From the NCBI GenBank assembly GCA_900548115.1, contig URJL01000057.1, positions 1-10,815 on the forward strand: a stretch of 10,815 nt of DNA. Direction: 5' to 3'. Numbering within the stretch: position 1 is the first letter of the stretch; each line of letters starts with the position of its first letter. Under the pieces are notes generated by a model. It did no database searches. It saw nothing but the letters and a program-made list of their open reading frames with translations, and had not been told where the DNA came from. The stretch comes from an uncultured Eubacteriales bacterium (GTDB taxonomy: Bacteria > Bacillota > Clostridia > Oscillospirales > CAG-382). The position numbers and the translations under genes are program-made. Shown here in pieces: positions 1 to 6,054 of the stretch.

Positions 1-921
1 GGCGAGAGCGGTACCTACCTCGGCACGTATCTTCTTGACGATTATATCCTCTCGCGAAACCCCGATCTTGTCTTTTTGGAGTATGCTATTAACGATCGGT
101 ATGCGAACCTTACAAAAGAGGAATCGCGCCGCGGATACGAAACCATCCTCCGCACGATCAAGGAGCGCTTTCCGAAGTGCGACATTGTGAGCCTCATTAC
201 CCTTGACTACAGCACCAAAGGGGATGCCTGGTATTTCGAACAGGCGGCGGCGCACGCCGAGGTCGCAGGAGCGTATAACGTTCCCGTGATTTTCATGGGT
301 CACGCCCTTTCGGATTATATCCAAAAGGAAAACAAGAGCTGGTGGACGTATTTTATCGATATCGTTCACCCCACCGACGACGGCTACGCTTTCTACACCG
401 ACGTGATATTCGAATTTTTGAATAACGAGCTGTGCGCGAAGGTGTTGCCCGATGAATATCTTGCGGACGACACATTGCCGAGTCTTTTGTCGGACTATCT
501 TCTCGACGGCGACCGAAAGCTTATCCAAGTGGACGAAAGCGCCCTTGCGGACTGCGACAAAACGGTCTGGAGCTGGTGTCCCGGCAATTATCTCGACGAC
601 GCGGCACTGCGCCAAAAGGGCTTTGTTGCCGCCAAGATCGAAAAGAACCCCACCTTTGTTTACACCTTCACGGGAACGGAGCTTGCGCTGTATACCAACA
701 TCAAAAGCAGTGCCGTTTCGTTCACCTATACCGTCGACGACGGGGAGGAAAAGACGGGGACTTTCAAATCGCATAACCCCACGCCCATCGTAAGCGGACT
801 CCCCGCGGGCGAACACACCGTCAAAATTTCGCTTGCCGACGGCGCGTCGGAGCTTGGTATTTCCGATTGGTATATCAGCCTGATCTTAACGCGCGACGCG
901 TCGAAGCAGACCGAAAAATAA
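1..921 (+). CDS. SGNH/GDSL-like hydrolase with C-terminal beta-rich domain (5' truncated by window edge)
   Basis: The reading frame is open from the first base, so the true start, the Ser-containing block I and any signal peptide lie outside the window. The visible 306 residues begin at a block II-like GESGTYLG. They continue with a block III-like YAIND (Asn at codon 31, Ala in place of the usual Gly) and a block V D-x-x-H (Asp120, His123 in DIVHPTDDGY). These are the oxyanion Asn and the Asp/His of the SGNH triad. From about residue 150 there is a second domain with alternating beta-strand patterns (FTGTELALYTN, VDDGEEKTGTF, GLPAGEHTVKISL). It looks like the small jelly-roll seen in CE2-type carbohydrate esterases, but lies after the hydrolase domain rather than before it. 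Deacetylation of a polysaccharide is a reasonable guess; the substrate cannot be read from sequence. Family assignment is fairly sure, function is inference. Confidence 0.8.
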   Translation, partial: GESGTYLGTYLLDDYILSRNPDLVFLEYAINDRYANLTKEESRRGYETILRTIKERFPKCDIVSLITLDYSTKGDAWYFEQAAAHAEVAGAYNVPVIFMGHALSDYIQKENKSWWTYFIDIVHPTDDGYAFYTDVIFEFLNNELCAKVLPDEYLADDTLPSLLSDYLLDGDRKLIQVDESALADCDKTVWSWCPGNYLDDAALRQKGFVAAKIEKNPTFVYTFTGTELALYTNIKSSAVSFTYTVDDGEEKTGTFKSHNPTPIVSGLPAGEHTVKISLADGASELGISDWYISLILTRDASKQTEK

Positions 922-931
922 AAGAACAAAG

Positions 932-972
932 AAAGCGCCCGTGCGAAGCACGAGCGCTTGTTTATTGCTGTT
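932..972. terminator. Two-way intrinsic terminator between the SGNH hydrolase and metK
   Basis: A 12-bp stem with one C/A mismatch (933-944 pairing with 948-959, GAA loop) is followed on the plus strand by the T-rich gtttattgctgtttt. On the minus strand it is followed by a T-rich stretch (tttctttgttcttttattt). It sits 11 bases after the hydrolase stop and 23 bases after the metK stop, so it can serve both convergent genes. Confidence 0.8.
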
Positions 973-982
973 TTCGATTCGG

Positions 983-2173
983 TCAGCCGTCGATCTTTTC
1001 AACCGCCGCTTTCAGCGCTTCGGCTTTGTCGCGCTTTTCCCATACGACGCCGAGGTCTTCTCTTCCGAAATGACCGTATGCCGCAAGCTGCTTGTAGATC
1101 GGGCGGCGGAGATCGAGCATTTCGATGATGGCGGCGGGACGAAGATCAAACACTTCGGCGACCGCCTTTGCGATGATCGCATCGTCGTATTTTCCCGTTC
1201 CGAAGGTGTCGACCAGAACCGACACGGGCTTTGCGACGCCGATGGCATACGCCAGCTGAACCTCGCAGCGGTCGGCAAGTCCTGCCGCAACGACGTTTTT
1301 CGCAACATAACGCGCGGCGTAAGCGGCGCTGCGGTCGACCTTAGTCGGATCCTTGCCCGAGAAAGCGCCGCCGCCGTGACGGGCATAGCCGCCGTAGGTA
1401 TCGACGATGATCTTACGTCCCGTAAGTCCCGAGTCGCCCTGAGGACCGCCGACGACGAAACGTCCCGTGGGGTTGACAAAGAAGCGGGTGTTTTCGTCGA
1501 GCAATTCTTTCGGAACGGTGGGACGGATGACCTTTTGAATCAGGTCGCGTCGAATGTCCGCAAGCTCGACCTCGGGCGCGTGCTGAGAGGAGATGACGAC
1601 GGTATCGACGCGGTAGGGTATGCCGTCGCGGTATTCGACCGTCACCTGCGTTTTTCCGTCGGGACGAAGATAGGGAAGCGTTCCGTCCTTACGCACCGCC
1701 GTGAGACGGCGGGCAAGCTTGTGGGCAAGCGAAATGGGAAGCGGCATAAGCTCGGGCGTTTCGCTGCAGGCATAGCCGAACATCATGCCCTGGTCGCCCG
1801 CGCCGATGTCGTATTTGTCGGTGTCGCCGTTTTTGGCTTCGAGCGATTTGTCGACGCCGAGCGCAATGTCGGGCGACTGCTCGTGGATGGAGCTTAACAC
1901 GGCGCAGGTGTGGCAGTCAAAGCCGAATTTTGCGCGGTCATAGCCGATCTCTTCGACCGTATGACGCACGACCGACTGAAAATCCACATAGCAATCGGTC
2001 GTAATCTCGCCCATGACCATAATAAGTCCGGTCGTCGTCGCCGTTTCGCAGGCGACGCGCGCCGTCGGATCCTTTTCAAGGATCGCGTCGAGAATCGAGT
2101 CGGAAATAAGGTCGCACATTTTATCGGGATGACCCTCGGTCACCGATTCGGAGGTAAAAAGAACTTTTTTCAT
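983..2173 (-). CDS. metK: S-adenosylmethionine synthetase (methionine adenosyltransferase)
   Basis: This 396-residue protein has the usual bacterial length. It makes S-adenosylmethionine from ATP and methionine in the cytosol, releasing phosphate and pyrophosphate. The N-terminus contains SVTEGHPDK with the catalytic His at residue 15. Both family signatures are intact: GAGDQGMMFGY at 124-134 and GGGAFSGKD (the phosphate-binding loop) at 267-275. The ATG is well placed behind an AAAGGAG ribosome binding site. The gene is monocistronic: it has its own promoter and a SAM-I riboswitch upstream, and a terminator just downstream. Expression should therefore fall when SAM is plentiful. The product feeds methyltransferases such as the neighbouring RsmG. 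Nothing about the protein is unusual and the assignment is secure. Confidence 0.99.
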   Translation of the reverse strand: MKKVLFTSESVTEGHPDKMCDLISDSILDAILEKDPTARVACETATTTGLIMVMGEITTDCYVDFQSVVRHTVEEIGYDRAKFGFDCHTCAVLSSIHEQSPDIALGVDKSLEAKNGDTDKYDIGAGDQGMMFGYACSETPELMPLPISLAHKLARRLTAVRKDGTLPYLRPDGKTQVTVEYRDGIPYRVDTVVISSQHAPEVELADIRRDLIQKVIRPTVPKELLDENTRFFVNPTGRFVVGGPQGDSGLTGRKIIVDTYGGYARHGGGAFSGKDPTKVDRSAAYAARYVAKNVVAAGLADRCEVQLAYAIGVAKPVSVLVDTFGTGKYDDAIIAKAVAEVFDLRPAAIIEMLDLRRPIYKQLAAYGHFGREDLGVVWEKRDKAEALKAAVEKIDG

Positions 2174-2204
2174 GGAAACTCCTTTCGTTTCTTACAAAAG
2201 AGCA

Positions 2205-2240
2205 ACAAAAAACCCCGTTCGAGGAACACTCGAAAGGGGA
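2205..2240 (-). terminator. Riboswitch-controlled intrinsic terminator (expression platform) upstream of metK
   Basis: An 11-bp stem with one mismatch (2229-2239 pairing with 2213-2223, five-base loop) is followed on the minus strand by six Ts at 2212-2207. It lies between the SAM-I aptamer and the metK ribosome binding site, with no gene end of its own to serve. That makes it the regulated terminator of the riboswitch. The CTTTC in its 5' arm is complementary to GAAAG next to the 3' side of P1, one candidate for part of an antiterminator pairing. Confidence 0.93.
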
Positions 2241-2253
2241 ACAAGAAACACGT

Positions 2254-2378
2254 TTCTCATCTTTCTGCCCTGTCCGAAAAGACAGCGCAGCAGGAAGTAG
2301 CACCTTGTAACGATAACGGAAAATTACAGGTTGCCGGGCTTCAATGGTCCTGTCCCCTCAGCCGCTCTTGATAAGAGA
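2254..2378 (-). ncRNA. SAM-I (S-box) riboswitch aptamer in the metK leader
   Basis: Read on the minus strand, the leader has the S-box core in order: CTTATCAAGAG (P1 5' side), GCTGAGGGGACAGGACC, TTGAAGCCCGGCAACC, AAGGTGCTACTTCCTGC, then GAAAGATGAG (P1 3' side). CTTATC and GATGAG pair to close P1. This is the classic SAM-binding aptamer of Firmicutes methionine and SAM genes. It is followed directly by an intrinsic terminator and then the metK ribosome binding site. That arrangement fits transcription attenuation, with SAM binding favouring the terminator. The core matches are seen directly; the OFF-switch logic comes from the family. Confidence 0.97.
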
Positions 2379-2423
2379 TATGAAATTGAAATGAAAGCGC
2401 TTACCGCGCACTTCTATGAGTAT

Positions 2424-2452
2424 ACGATACCATATTCCCGCCGCTTTGTCAA
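2424..2452 (-). promoter_or_regulatory. metK promoter
   Basis: On the minus strand there is a perfect -35 TTGACA (2452-2447). After 17 bases comes TATCGT (2429-2424), preceded by TGG, which gives an extended -10 form. This predicts transcription starting near 2416, about 40 bases upstream of the riboswitch P1 helix and about 240 bases upstream of the start codon. An alternative TATACT a few bases further on has too long a spacer. Confidence 0.75.
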
Positions 2453-2479
2453 GAGCGCACGGGAACTTTCGGAAAAATG

Positions 2480-2508
2480 TTGCAAAATGTTCGATTTTAT
2501 GATAAAAT
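2480..2508 (+). promoter_or_regulatory. Promoter of the WYL regulator gene
   Basis: TTGCAA at 2480-2485 and TAAAAT at 2503-2508 are separated by 17 bases, a good sigma-A-type match. The gene starts at 2551 behind a strong GGGGAGG ribosome binding site (2539-2545). The promoter points away from the metK promoter, and the two -35 elements are about 27 bases apart. A regulator bound here could affect both genes. Confidence 0.7.
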
Positions 2509-2550
2509 TACGGTGAAAATGCCGTCGAAATTTACTTCGGGGAGGACGCC

Positions 2551-3549
2551 ATGCCCAAGGACAGTATGCACAAATTAAAGCTTTTGTATCTTGCCGACCT
2601 TTTTCGGAGCGAATCGGACGAGGATCATCCGCTTACCATAGCCGATATGACCCGCGCGCTGGCGGCGCACGGAATTTCCGCCGAGCGCAAGAGTCTTTAT
2701 TCGGACATTGAGCTTTTAAAGCAATACGGCATGGATATTGTAACGGTGAAGGTCGAGCGGGCAAACGGCTACGCCCTTGTGAGCCGCGAGCTGGAGATGC
2801 CCGAATGCAAGCTGCTGGTCGACGCGGTGCAGTCGTCCAAATTCATCACGCGCAAAAAAAGCAGCGAGCTGATCGCCAAGATCGAAAGCCTTGTCTCGCG
2901 CTATCAGGCAAACAAGCTCGACCGTCAGGTCTACGTCGCCAACCGCGTCAAGACCATGAACGAGAGCATTTATTATACCGTCGACGACATCCATACCGCC
3001 ATTCTCGAAAACCGTAAGATCCGTTTCCGCTATTTTGACCGCAACATGCGCAAGGAAAAAGTATTGCGGCACGACGGCGCGTATTATACCGTAAGCCCGT
3101 GGGCGCTGACGTGGGACGACGAAAATTATTATCTGGTCGCCTTCGACAGCGAGGCGAATATCATCAAGCATTACCGCGTCGATAAGATCACCGAGATTTC
3201 CGTGACCGACGAAAAACGCGAGGGCGAGGAGGTATTTTCGGAATTCGACATGGGCGTTTATTCGAAATCGGTCTTCGGAATGTTCAGCGGAAAAGCCGAA
3301 TATGTCGAGCTTTTGTGTCACGCAAGCCTTGCGGGGATCATGCTCGACCGCTTCGGCGATCTTCCGTTTCGCATCTGCGACGGTGAGCATTTTATCGTCA
3401 CGCCGAAGGTCGTTTTGTCGCCGCAGTTTTATTCATGGCTTTTCGGCTTTTCCGACCGCGTAAAGCTTCTTTCGCCCGAAAACGCCGTGCGGGGCTTTAA
3501 AAATCAGCTTGCCCTCACTTCGGCGCTTTATGAAAAAGACGGGGAATAA
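2551..3549 (+). CDS. WYL-domain transcriptional regulator (HTH-WYL-WCX)
   Basis: This is a 332-residue DNA-binding regulator. Residues 5-65 form a DeoR/HTH_11-like winged helix (KLLYLADLF, then LTIADMTRAL and RKSLYSDIELLKQYG, the recognition-helix region). Residues 145-215 form the WYL domain, with VSPWALTWDDENYYLVAFD and a conserved HYRVDKI. The name-giving W-Y-L is Y-Y-L here (residues 193-195). Residues 250-330 match the WCX extension (DRFGD, FYSWLFGF, VKLLSPENAV). WYL domains are known or thought to bind small ligands or nucleic acids and control the attached HTH. The gene stands alone with its own promoter and terminator, divergent from metK. Its target and ligand cannot be deduced. The family call is sure. 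Confidence 0.93.
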   Translation: MPKDSMHKLKLLYLADLFRSESDEDHPLTIADMTRALAAHGISAERKSLYSDIELLKQYGMDIVTVKVERANGYALVSRELEMPECKLLVDAVQSSKFITRKKSSELIAKIESLVSRYQANKLDRQVYVANRVKTMNESIYYTVDDIHTAILENRKIRFRYFDRNMRKEKVLRHDGAYYTVSPWALTWDDENYYLVAFDSEANIIKHYRVDKITEISVTDEKREGEEVFSEFDMGVYSKSVFGMFSGKAEYVELLCHASLAGIMLDRFGDLPFRICDGEHFIVTPKVVLSPQFYSWLFGFSDRVKLLSPENAVRGFKNQLALTSALYEKDGE

Positions 3550-3551
3550 AG

Positions 3552-3597
3552 AAAGGCGCGCCGAGACACCTTTTTCGGGTTCGGCGCGCCTTTTTTG
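3552..3597. terminator. Two-way intrinsic terminator between the WYL regulator and rsmG
   Basis: A 13-bp perfect stem (3552-3564 pairing with 3581-3593) runs into TTTTTT on the plus strand, three bases after the regulator's stop codon. On the minus strand the same stem is followed by TTTCTTTATT, so it can also end rsmG transcription. Each arm contains the 8-base palindrome GGCGCGCC. Confidence 0.9.
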
Positions 3598-3614
3598 CCC
3601 GTGAAAAAACAAAA

Positions 3615-4370
3615 TCAAAGCGGCTTTTTGAGTATCTGCGGATAGCGCCGCGGATAATTCTGCGGCGTCGGACGGACTTTTTTGACGACGAGAAGCGCGT
3701 GCTTTTTGTCGTCGTCCTCCCCGTCGTAAAAATCGCAAAGGTCGTAATACAAAATATCCTCGAGCTTTCCGCCCAAAGCCGAAAGCGCCTTTTGCGAACG
3801 GGAAAGCTCGCTTTCGGGGTCTTCTTTGTCGGCGCTGTGCGCCGCCTTGTACGCGATAAACGTCCCGCCGACCTTCACGAACGGCAGGCATAATTCAAGA
3901 AGGATCGGAAGCAGTGCCATCGCGCGCGAAACGACGATGTCGAACTGCTCGCGATATTCCTTTTTTGCCGCCGCTTCCTCGGCGCGCATCGGAAGCGTCG
4001 TCACGGAAAAGCCCAGCTTTTCGGCGGCAAGCGACGTGAATTTCAGCTTTTTCTCGGTGCTGTCGAGAAAGCTCACGGAAAGGCGCGGCTCGTAAATTTG
4101 AAGGGGAAGCCCCGGAAAGCCCGCGCCGCAGCCGACGTCGAGAACCTTTTTGGACGGCGTAAAAAGTCCCGTCATGCCCCCCGCAAGCGAATCGGCATAA
4201 TGCTTGATCGCAATGTCCCGCACCTCGCGCACCGCCGTAAGGTTCGTGTGCGCATTGTAGGCGACAAGCTCGTCGGTGAGCGTGTCGAACGAAGAAGGGG
4301 CGCTTTCGGGAAGCGAAAGCTTGTATTTTTCACAGAATTGTTTTATAATAGAAGAAACCGAGTCGGTCAT
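3615..4370 (-). CDS. rsmG: 16S rRNA (guanine527-N7)-methyltransferase RsmG
   Basis: This 251-residue SAM-dependent methyltransferase makes m7G527 in 16S rRNA, a modification in the 530 loop. The SAM-binding motif I is VLDVGCGAGFPGLPL (76-90), followed by FLDST with the acidic residue for SAM ribose. HTNLTA (41-46), VSRAMA (147-152) and the PTPQNYPRRYPQILKKPL tail are typical of the family. The ATG is in the usual position, with AAAGG about 9 bases upstream. In many bacteria rsmG sits beside mnmG and parA near the origin; here neither is present and the gene has its own promoter. Loss of rsmG is known to give low-level streptomycin resistance in several species. The identification is secure. 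Confidence 0.97.
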   Translation of the reverse strand: MTDSVSSIIKQFCEKYKLSLPESAPSSFDTLTDELVAYNAHTNLTAVREVRDIAIKHYADSLAGGMTGLFTPSKKVLDVGCGAGFPGLPLQIYEPRLSVSFLDSTEKKLKFTSLAAEKLGFSVTTLPMRAEEAAAKKEYREQFDIVVSRAMALLPILLELCLPFVKVGGTFIAYKAAHSADKEDPESELSRSQKALSALGGKLEDILYYDLCDFYDGEDDDKKHALLVVKKVRPTPQNYPRRYPQILKKPL

Positions 4371-4411
4371 GGGTCAGCCTTTCCGCTCAAAGCATGATTT
4401 TCGGCGGTGCT

Positions 4412-4440
4412 TTCGCCGCCTTCTGCAACAACAGTATAAC
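4412..4440 (+). promoter_or_regulatory. Possible promoter of the acyltransferase-tmcAL operon
   Basis: TATAAC at 4435-4440 is the best plus-strand -10 in the gap. It shares its TATA core with the rsmG -10 on the other strand. The -35 at the correct spacing (TTCGCC, 4412-4417) is poor. The call rests mainly on position: the gap of 106 bases must hold a promoter for the five-gene operon unless transcription starts inside rsmG. Confidence 0.45.
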
Positions 4441-4461
4441 AGAAATTCCCCGAAAAATCAA
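4433..4461 (-). promoter_or_regulatory. rsmG promoter
   Basis: On the minus strand TTGATT (4461-4456), a 17-base spacer and TATACT (4438-4433) preceded by TGT make a good extended -10 promoter. Transcription should begin near 4427. The leader of about 57 bases then contains a small G+C-rich stem (4403-4407 pairing with 4416-4420). The -35 overlaps the ribosome binding site of the divergent gene at 4477. Confidence 0.7.
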
Positions 4462-4465
4462 GGAG
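4460..4465 (+). promoter_or_regulatory. Ribosome binding site deciding the start at 4477
   Basis: AAGGAG lies 11 bases before the ATG at 4477. The frame stays open upstream to 4276, but that part overlaps rsmG on the other strand and has no such site, so 4477 is taken as the start. Confidence 0.8.
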
Positions 4466-4476
4466 CGAAAGCCGAT

Positions 4477-5391
4477 ATGGACGACAAACTTTTTTATTAC
4501 TTTTCCGCGCTTTGCGAAAAAAACCGACTTCCCGAGGAGGAATTCCGAAAAGCTTTTCCGTTTTTGTTCGAAAAAGACGCGCCCGCGCGCATAAAGGCGC
4601 TTTTCGATCTGCTTCTTTCCGAGCCGAAGGAAATTTTGCCGGGCGGGCTTTTTTACTATAAAAAAACGCTTCATCCGAACGCGTTTTTTGCCGCGATCAA
4701 ACATTATGCCGACGAAAACGGCACCGACGCCGTCGCGCTGTATTTTCCGCTGTATCTTTTGCTTTCGTTTTATGCGGCGGCGCTTCACGAAAAGGCGGGC
4801 ATTCCGAAGAGCATTTCGGACGATACACTTTCCGAGCTTGTCCTTTGGGGCAAAAAGCATCGGTCGCTCACGGGCGCGTGGGGGCTTTACGATTATTTTT
4901 GGTGCGCGAAATACATAGGCGGCGAGCTTTTGCGCATCGGCTCGTTGGAATATCAGCTTTGCGAAAATCCGATCGGAGAAAAGGGCGGGCTTTGCGAAAA
5001 CGAGGCGATTTTGAAGATTCATATCCCCGCGGGATGCGATTTTTCCCGCGCGGCGCGGCGGGAATCCTATCGCGCGGCGCTTGCTTTTTACGCTCCGCGC
5101 CTTGCCCGCACCAAGCTTTCGTTTCTCTGCGAAAGCTGGCTTCTCTCGCGCGATCATGCGGCGCTGTCTCCGTCGAACATCGCCGATTTTCGCGGGGATT
5201 TTACGATCCTTGAGGAATATTCCGACCGCGATTGCGGCTTTTTATGGCGCATTTTCGGCGCATGCGCATGCGATACGAAAAACGCACAGGCTCTTCCGCA
5301 CGACAACCGCCTGCGGGCGCTTTATCGCGAAAAGCTGTTAAAAAACGAGCCGTTTTCTTCGGCTCTCGGCGTTTTTACCCTGTCTTTGTAA
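4477..5391 (+). CDS. GNAT-like acyltransferase domain protein (NAT_N / GNAT_C type)
   Basis: This 304-residue cytosolic protein opens the operon. The N-terminal half is helical (FYYFSALCEKNRLPEEE, ALYFPLYLLLSFYAAAL). The second half fits the GNAT-like C-terminal family of Firmicutes. The markers, recalled from related proteins, are GLYDYFWCAKYIGGELLRIG (136-155), an LKIHIPAG strand (179-186), FYAPR, and FLCESWLLS (217-224) followed by SNIADFRGDF (233-242). Proteins of this group are annotated as acyltransferases on fold similarity; I know of no established substrate. I cannot point to a clear acyl-CoA-binding loop, so catalytic activity is unproven. Its stop codon overlaps the next gene's ribosome binding site, so the two are co-transcribed. 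It could modify a translation component, given its neighbours, but that is conjecture. Confidence 0.75.
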   Translation: MDDKLFYYFSALCEKNRLPEEEFRKAFPFLFEKDAPARIKALFDLLLSEPKEILPGGLFYYKKTLHPNAFFAAIKHYADENGTDAVALYFPLYLLLSFYAAALHEKAGIPKSISDDTLSELVLWGKKHRSLTGAWGLYDYFWCAKYIGGELLRIGSLEYQLCENPIGEKGGLCENEAILKIHIPAGCDFSRAARRESYRAALAFYAPRLARTKLSFLCESWLLSRDHAALSPSNIADFRGDFTILEEYSDRDCGFLWRIFGACACDTKNAQALPHDNRLRALYREKLLKNEPFSSALGVFTLSL

Positions 5392-5403
5392 GGAGCTTTT
5401 TTC

Positions 5404-6054
5404 ATGGAAAAAATAAAACTGAGCCGCCCCGTTTTGTGCGAGGGAAAGTACGATAAGATCAAGCTTTCCGCCGTCATCGACGGGCAGATCCTCACGACCG
5501 ACGGCTTTTCGGTCTTCAATAACCGCGAAAAACAGCTTCTTTTGCGAAAGATCTGCGAGACGCGGGGACTGATCGTCATCACCGACAGCGACCGCGCGGG
5601 CTTTTTTATCCGCCAAAAGTTAAGGTGCTTTCTTCCCGAAAACGGAAAGGTGACGCAGATTTATATCCCTCGGATAAAAGGGCGCGAAAAGCGCAAAAAA
5701 GAGGATTCCAAGGACGGCTTTTTGGGCGTCGAGGGCATGAAGCCCGAGGTTCTGCGCGAGCTTCTGCTTCGCGCCGGTCTTTGCGGCGAGGACGTGCCGC
5801 TTCCGCCGCCCGTTTCGAAAGCCGCGCTTTACGAAATGGGACTTTCGGGCGGGAAAAACAGCGTCGAAAAGCGAAAAAGAGTCTGCCGCACGCTGGGGCT
5901 TCCCGAAAATCTTTCGTCCAATGCCAAAGCCCTCGCCGAAGCCTGCGCCCTTTTGCGCGCCGACGAGGAAACGCTTCGCCGCGCCGCCCTTTCGGAGGAC
6001 GCGGAGGGTACGAAAGAATGCGAATGCGCAGGCGAAACGGAGAAGAATACATGA
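5404..6054 (+). CDS. Toprim/DUF4093 protein, RNase M5-like
   Basis: This 216-residue protein has an N-terminal Toprim domain (1-95) with the catalytic Glu13 in CEGKYDK and the DxD pair Asp61/Asp63 in VITDSDRAGF. From about 105 it has the DUF4093-type tail (LGVEGMKPEVLRELL, then MGLSGGKNSVEKRKRVC). RNase M5 (RnmV), which matures 5S rRNA in Bacillus, has the same architecture. The residues around EGKYDKIKLS and TDGFSVF resemble what I recall of a clostridial paralogue group rather than RnmV itself, and there is no ksgA beside it, so no symbol is given. All metal-binding residues expected of Toprim are present. It starts 12 bases after the previous stop (TAAGGAG) and its stop overlaps the cca start. 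A role in structured-RNA cleavage is likely but inferred. Confidence 0.85.
   Translation: MEKIKLSRPVLCEGKYDKIKLSAVIDGQILTTDGFSVFNNREKQLLLRKICETRGLIVITDSDRAGFFIRQKLRCFLPENGKVTQIYIPRIKGREKRKKEDSKDGFLGVEGMKPEVLRELLLRAGLCGEDVPLPPPVSKAALYEMGLSGGKNSVEKRKRVCRTLGLPENLSSNAKALAEACALLRADEETLRRAALSEDAEGTKECECAGETEKNT

Noticed and set aside
941..1897. Long plus-strand open frame opposite metK (318 codons)
   Set aside because: It is the complement of a certain metK gene, its translation is low in recognisable motifs, and it has no good ribosome binding site. G+C-rich third positions keep antisense frames open in this genome.
3556..3590. Two copies of the 8-base palindrome GGCGCGCC, considered as a recombination or protein-binding repeat
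   Set aside because: They are simply the two arms of the terminator stem after the WYL gene, with a T run following.
4276..4476. N-terminal extension of the acyltransferase gene
   Set aside because: The frame is open, but the segment overlaps rsmG and the divergent promoter. A proper ribosome binding site and typical N-terminus are found at 4477.
4371..4476. Possible replication origin, prompted by rsmG
   Set aside because: No DnaA-box-like cluster, no A+T-rich unwinding tract, and no dnaA, parA or mnmG in the window. The gap is explained by promoters.
5625..6050. N-terminal extension of the CCA enzyme by 142 codons
   Set aside because: This part is an out-of-frame reading of the Toprim gene and is Arg/Lys-rich without motifs. 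The ATGA overlap at 6051 gives the expected CCA enzyme N-terminus.
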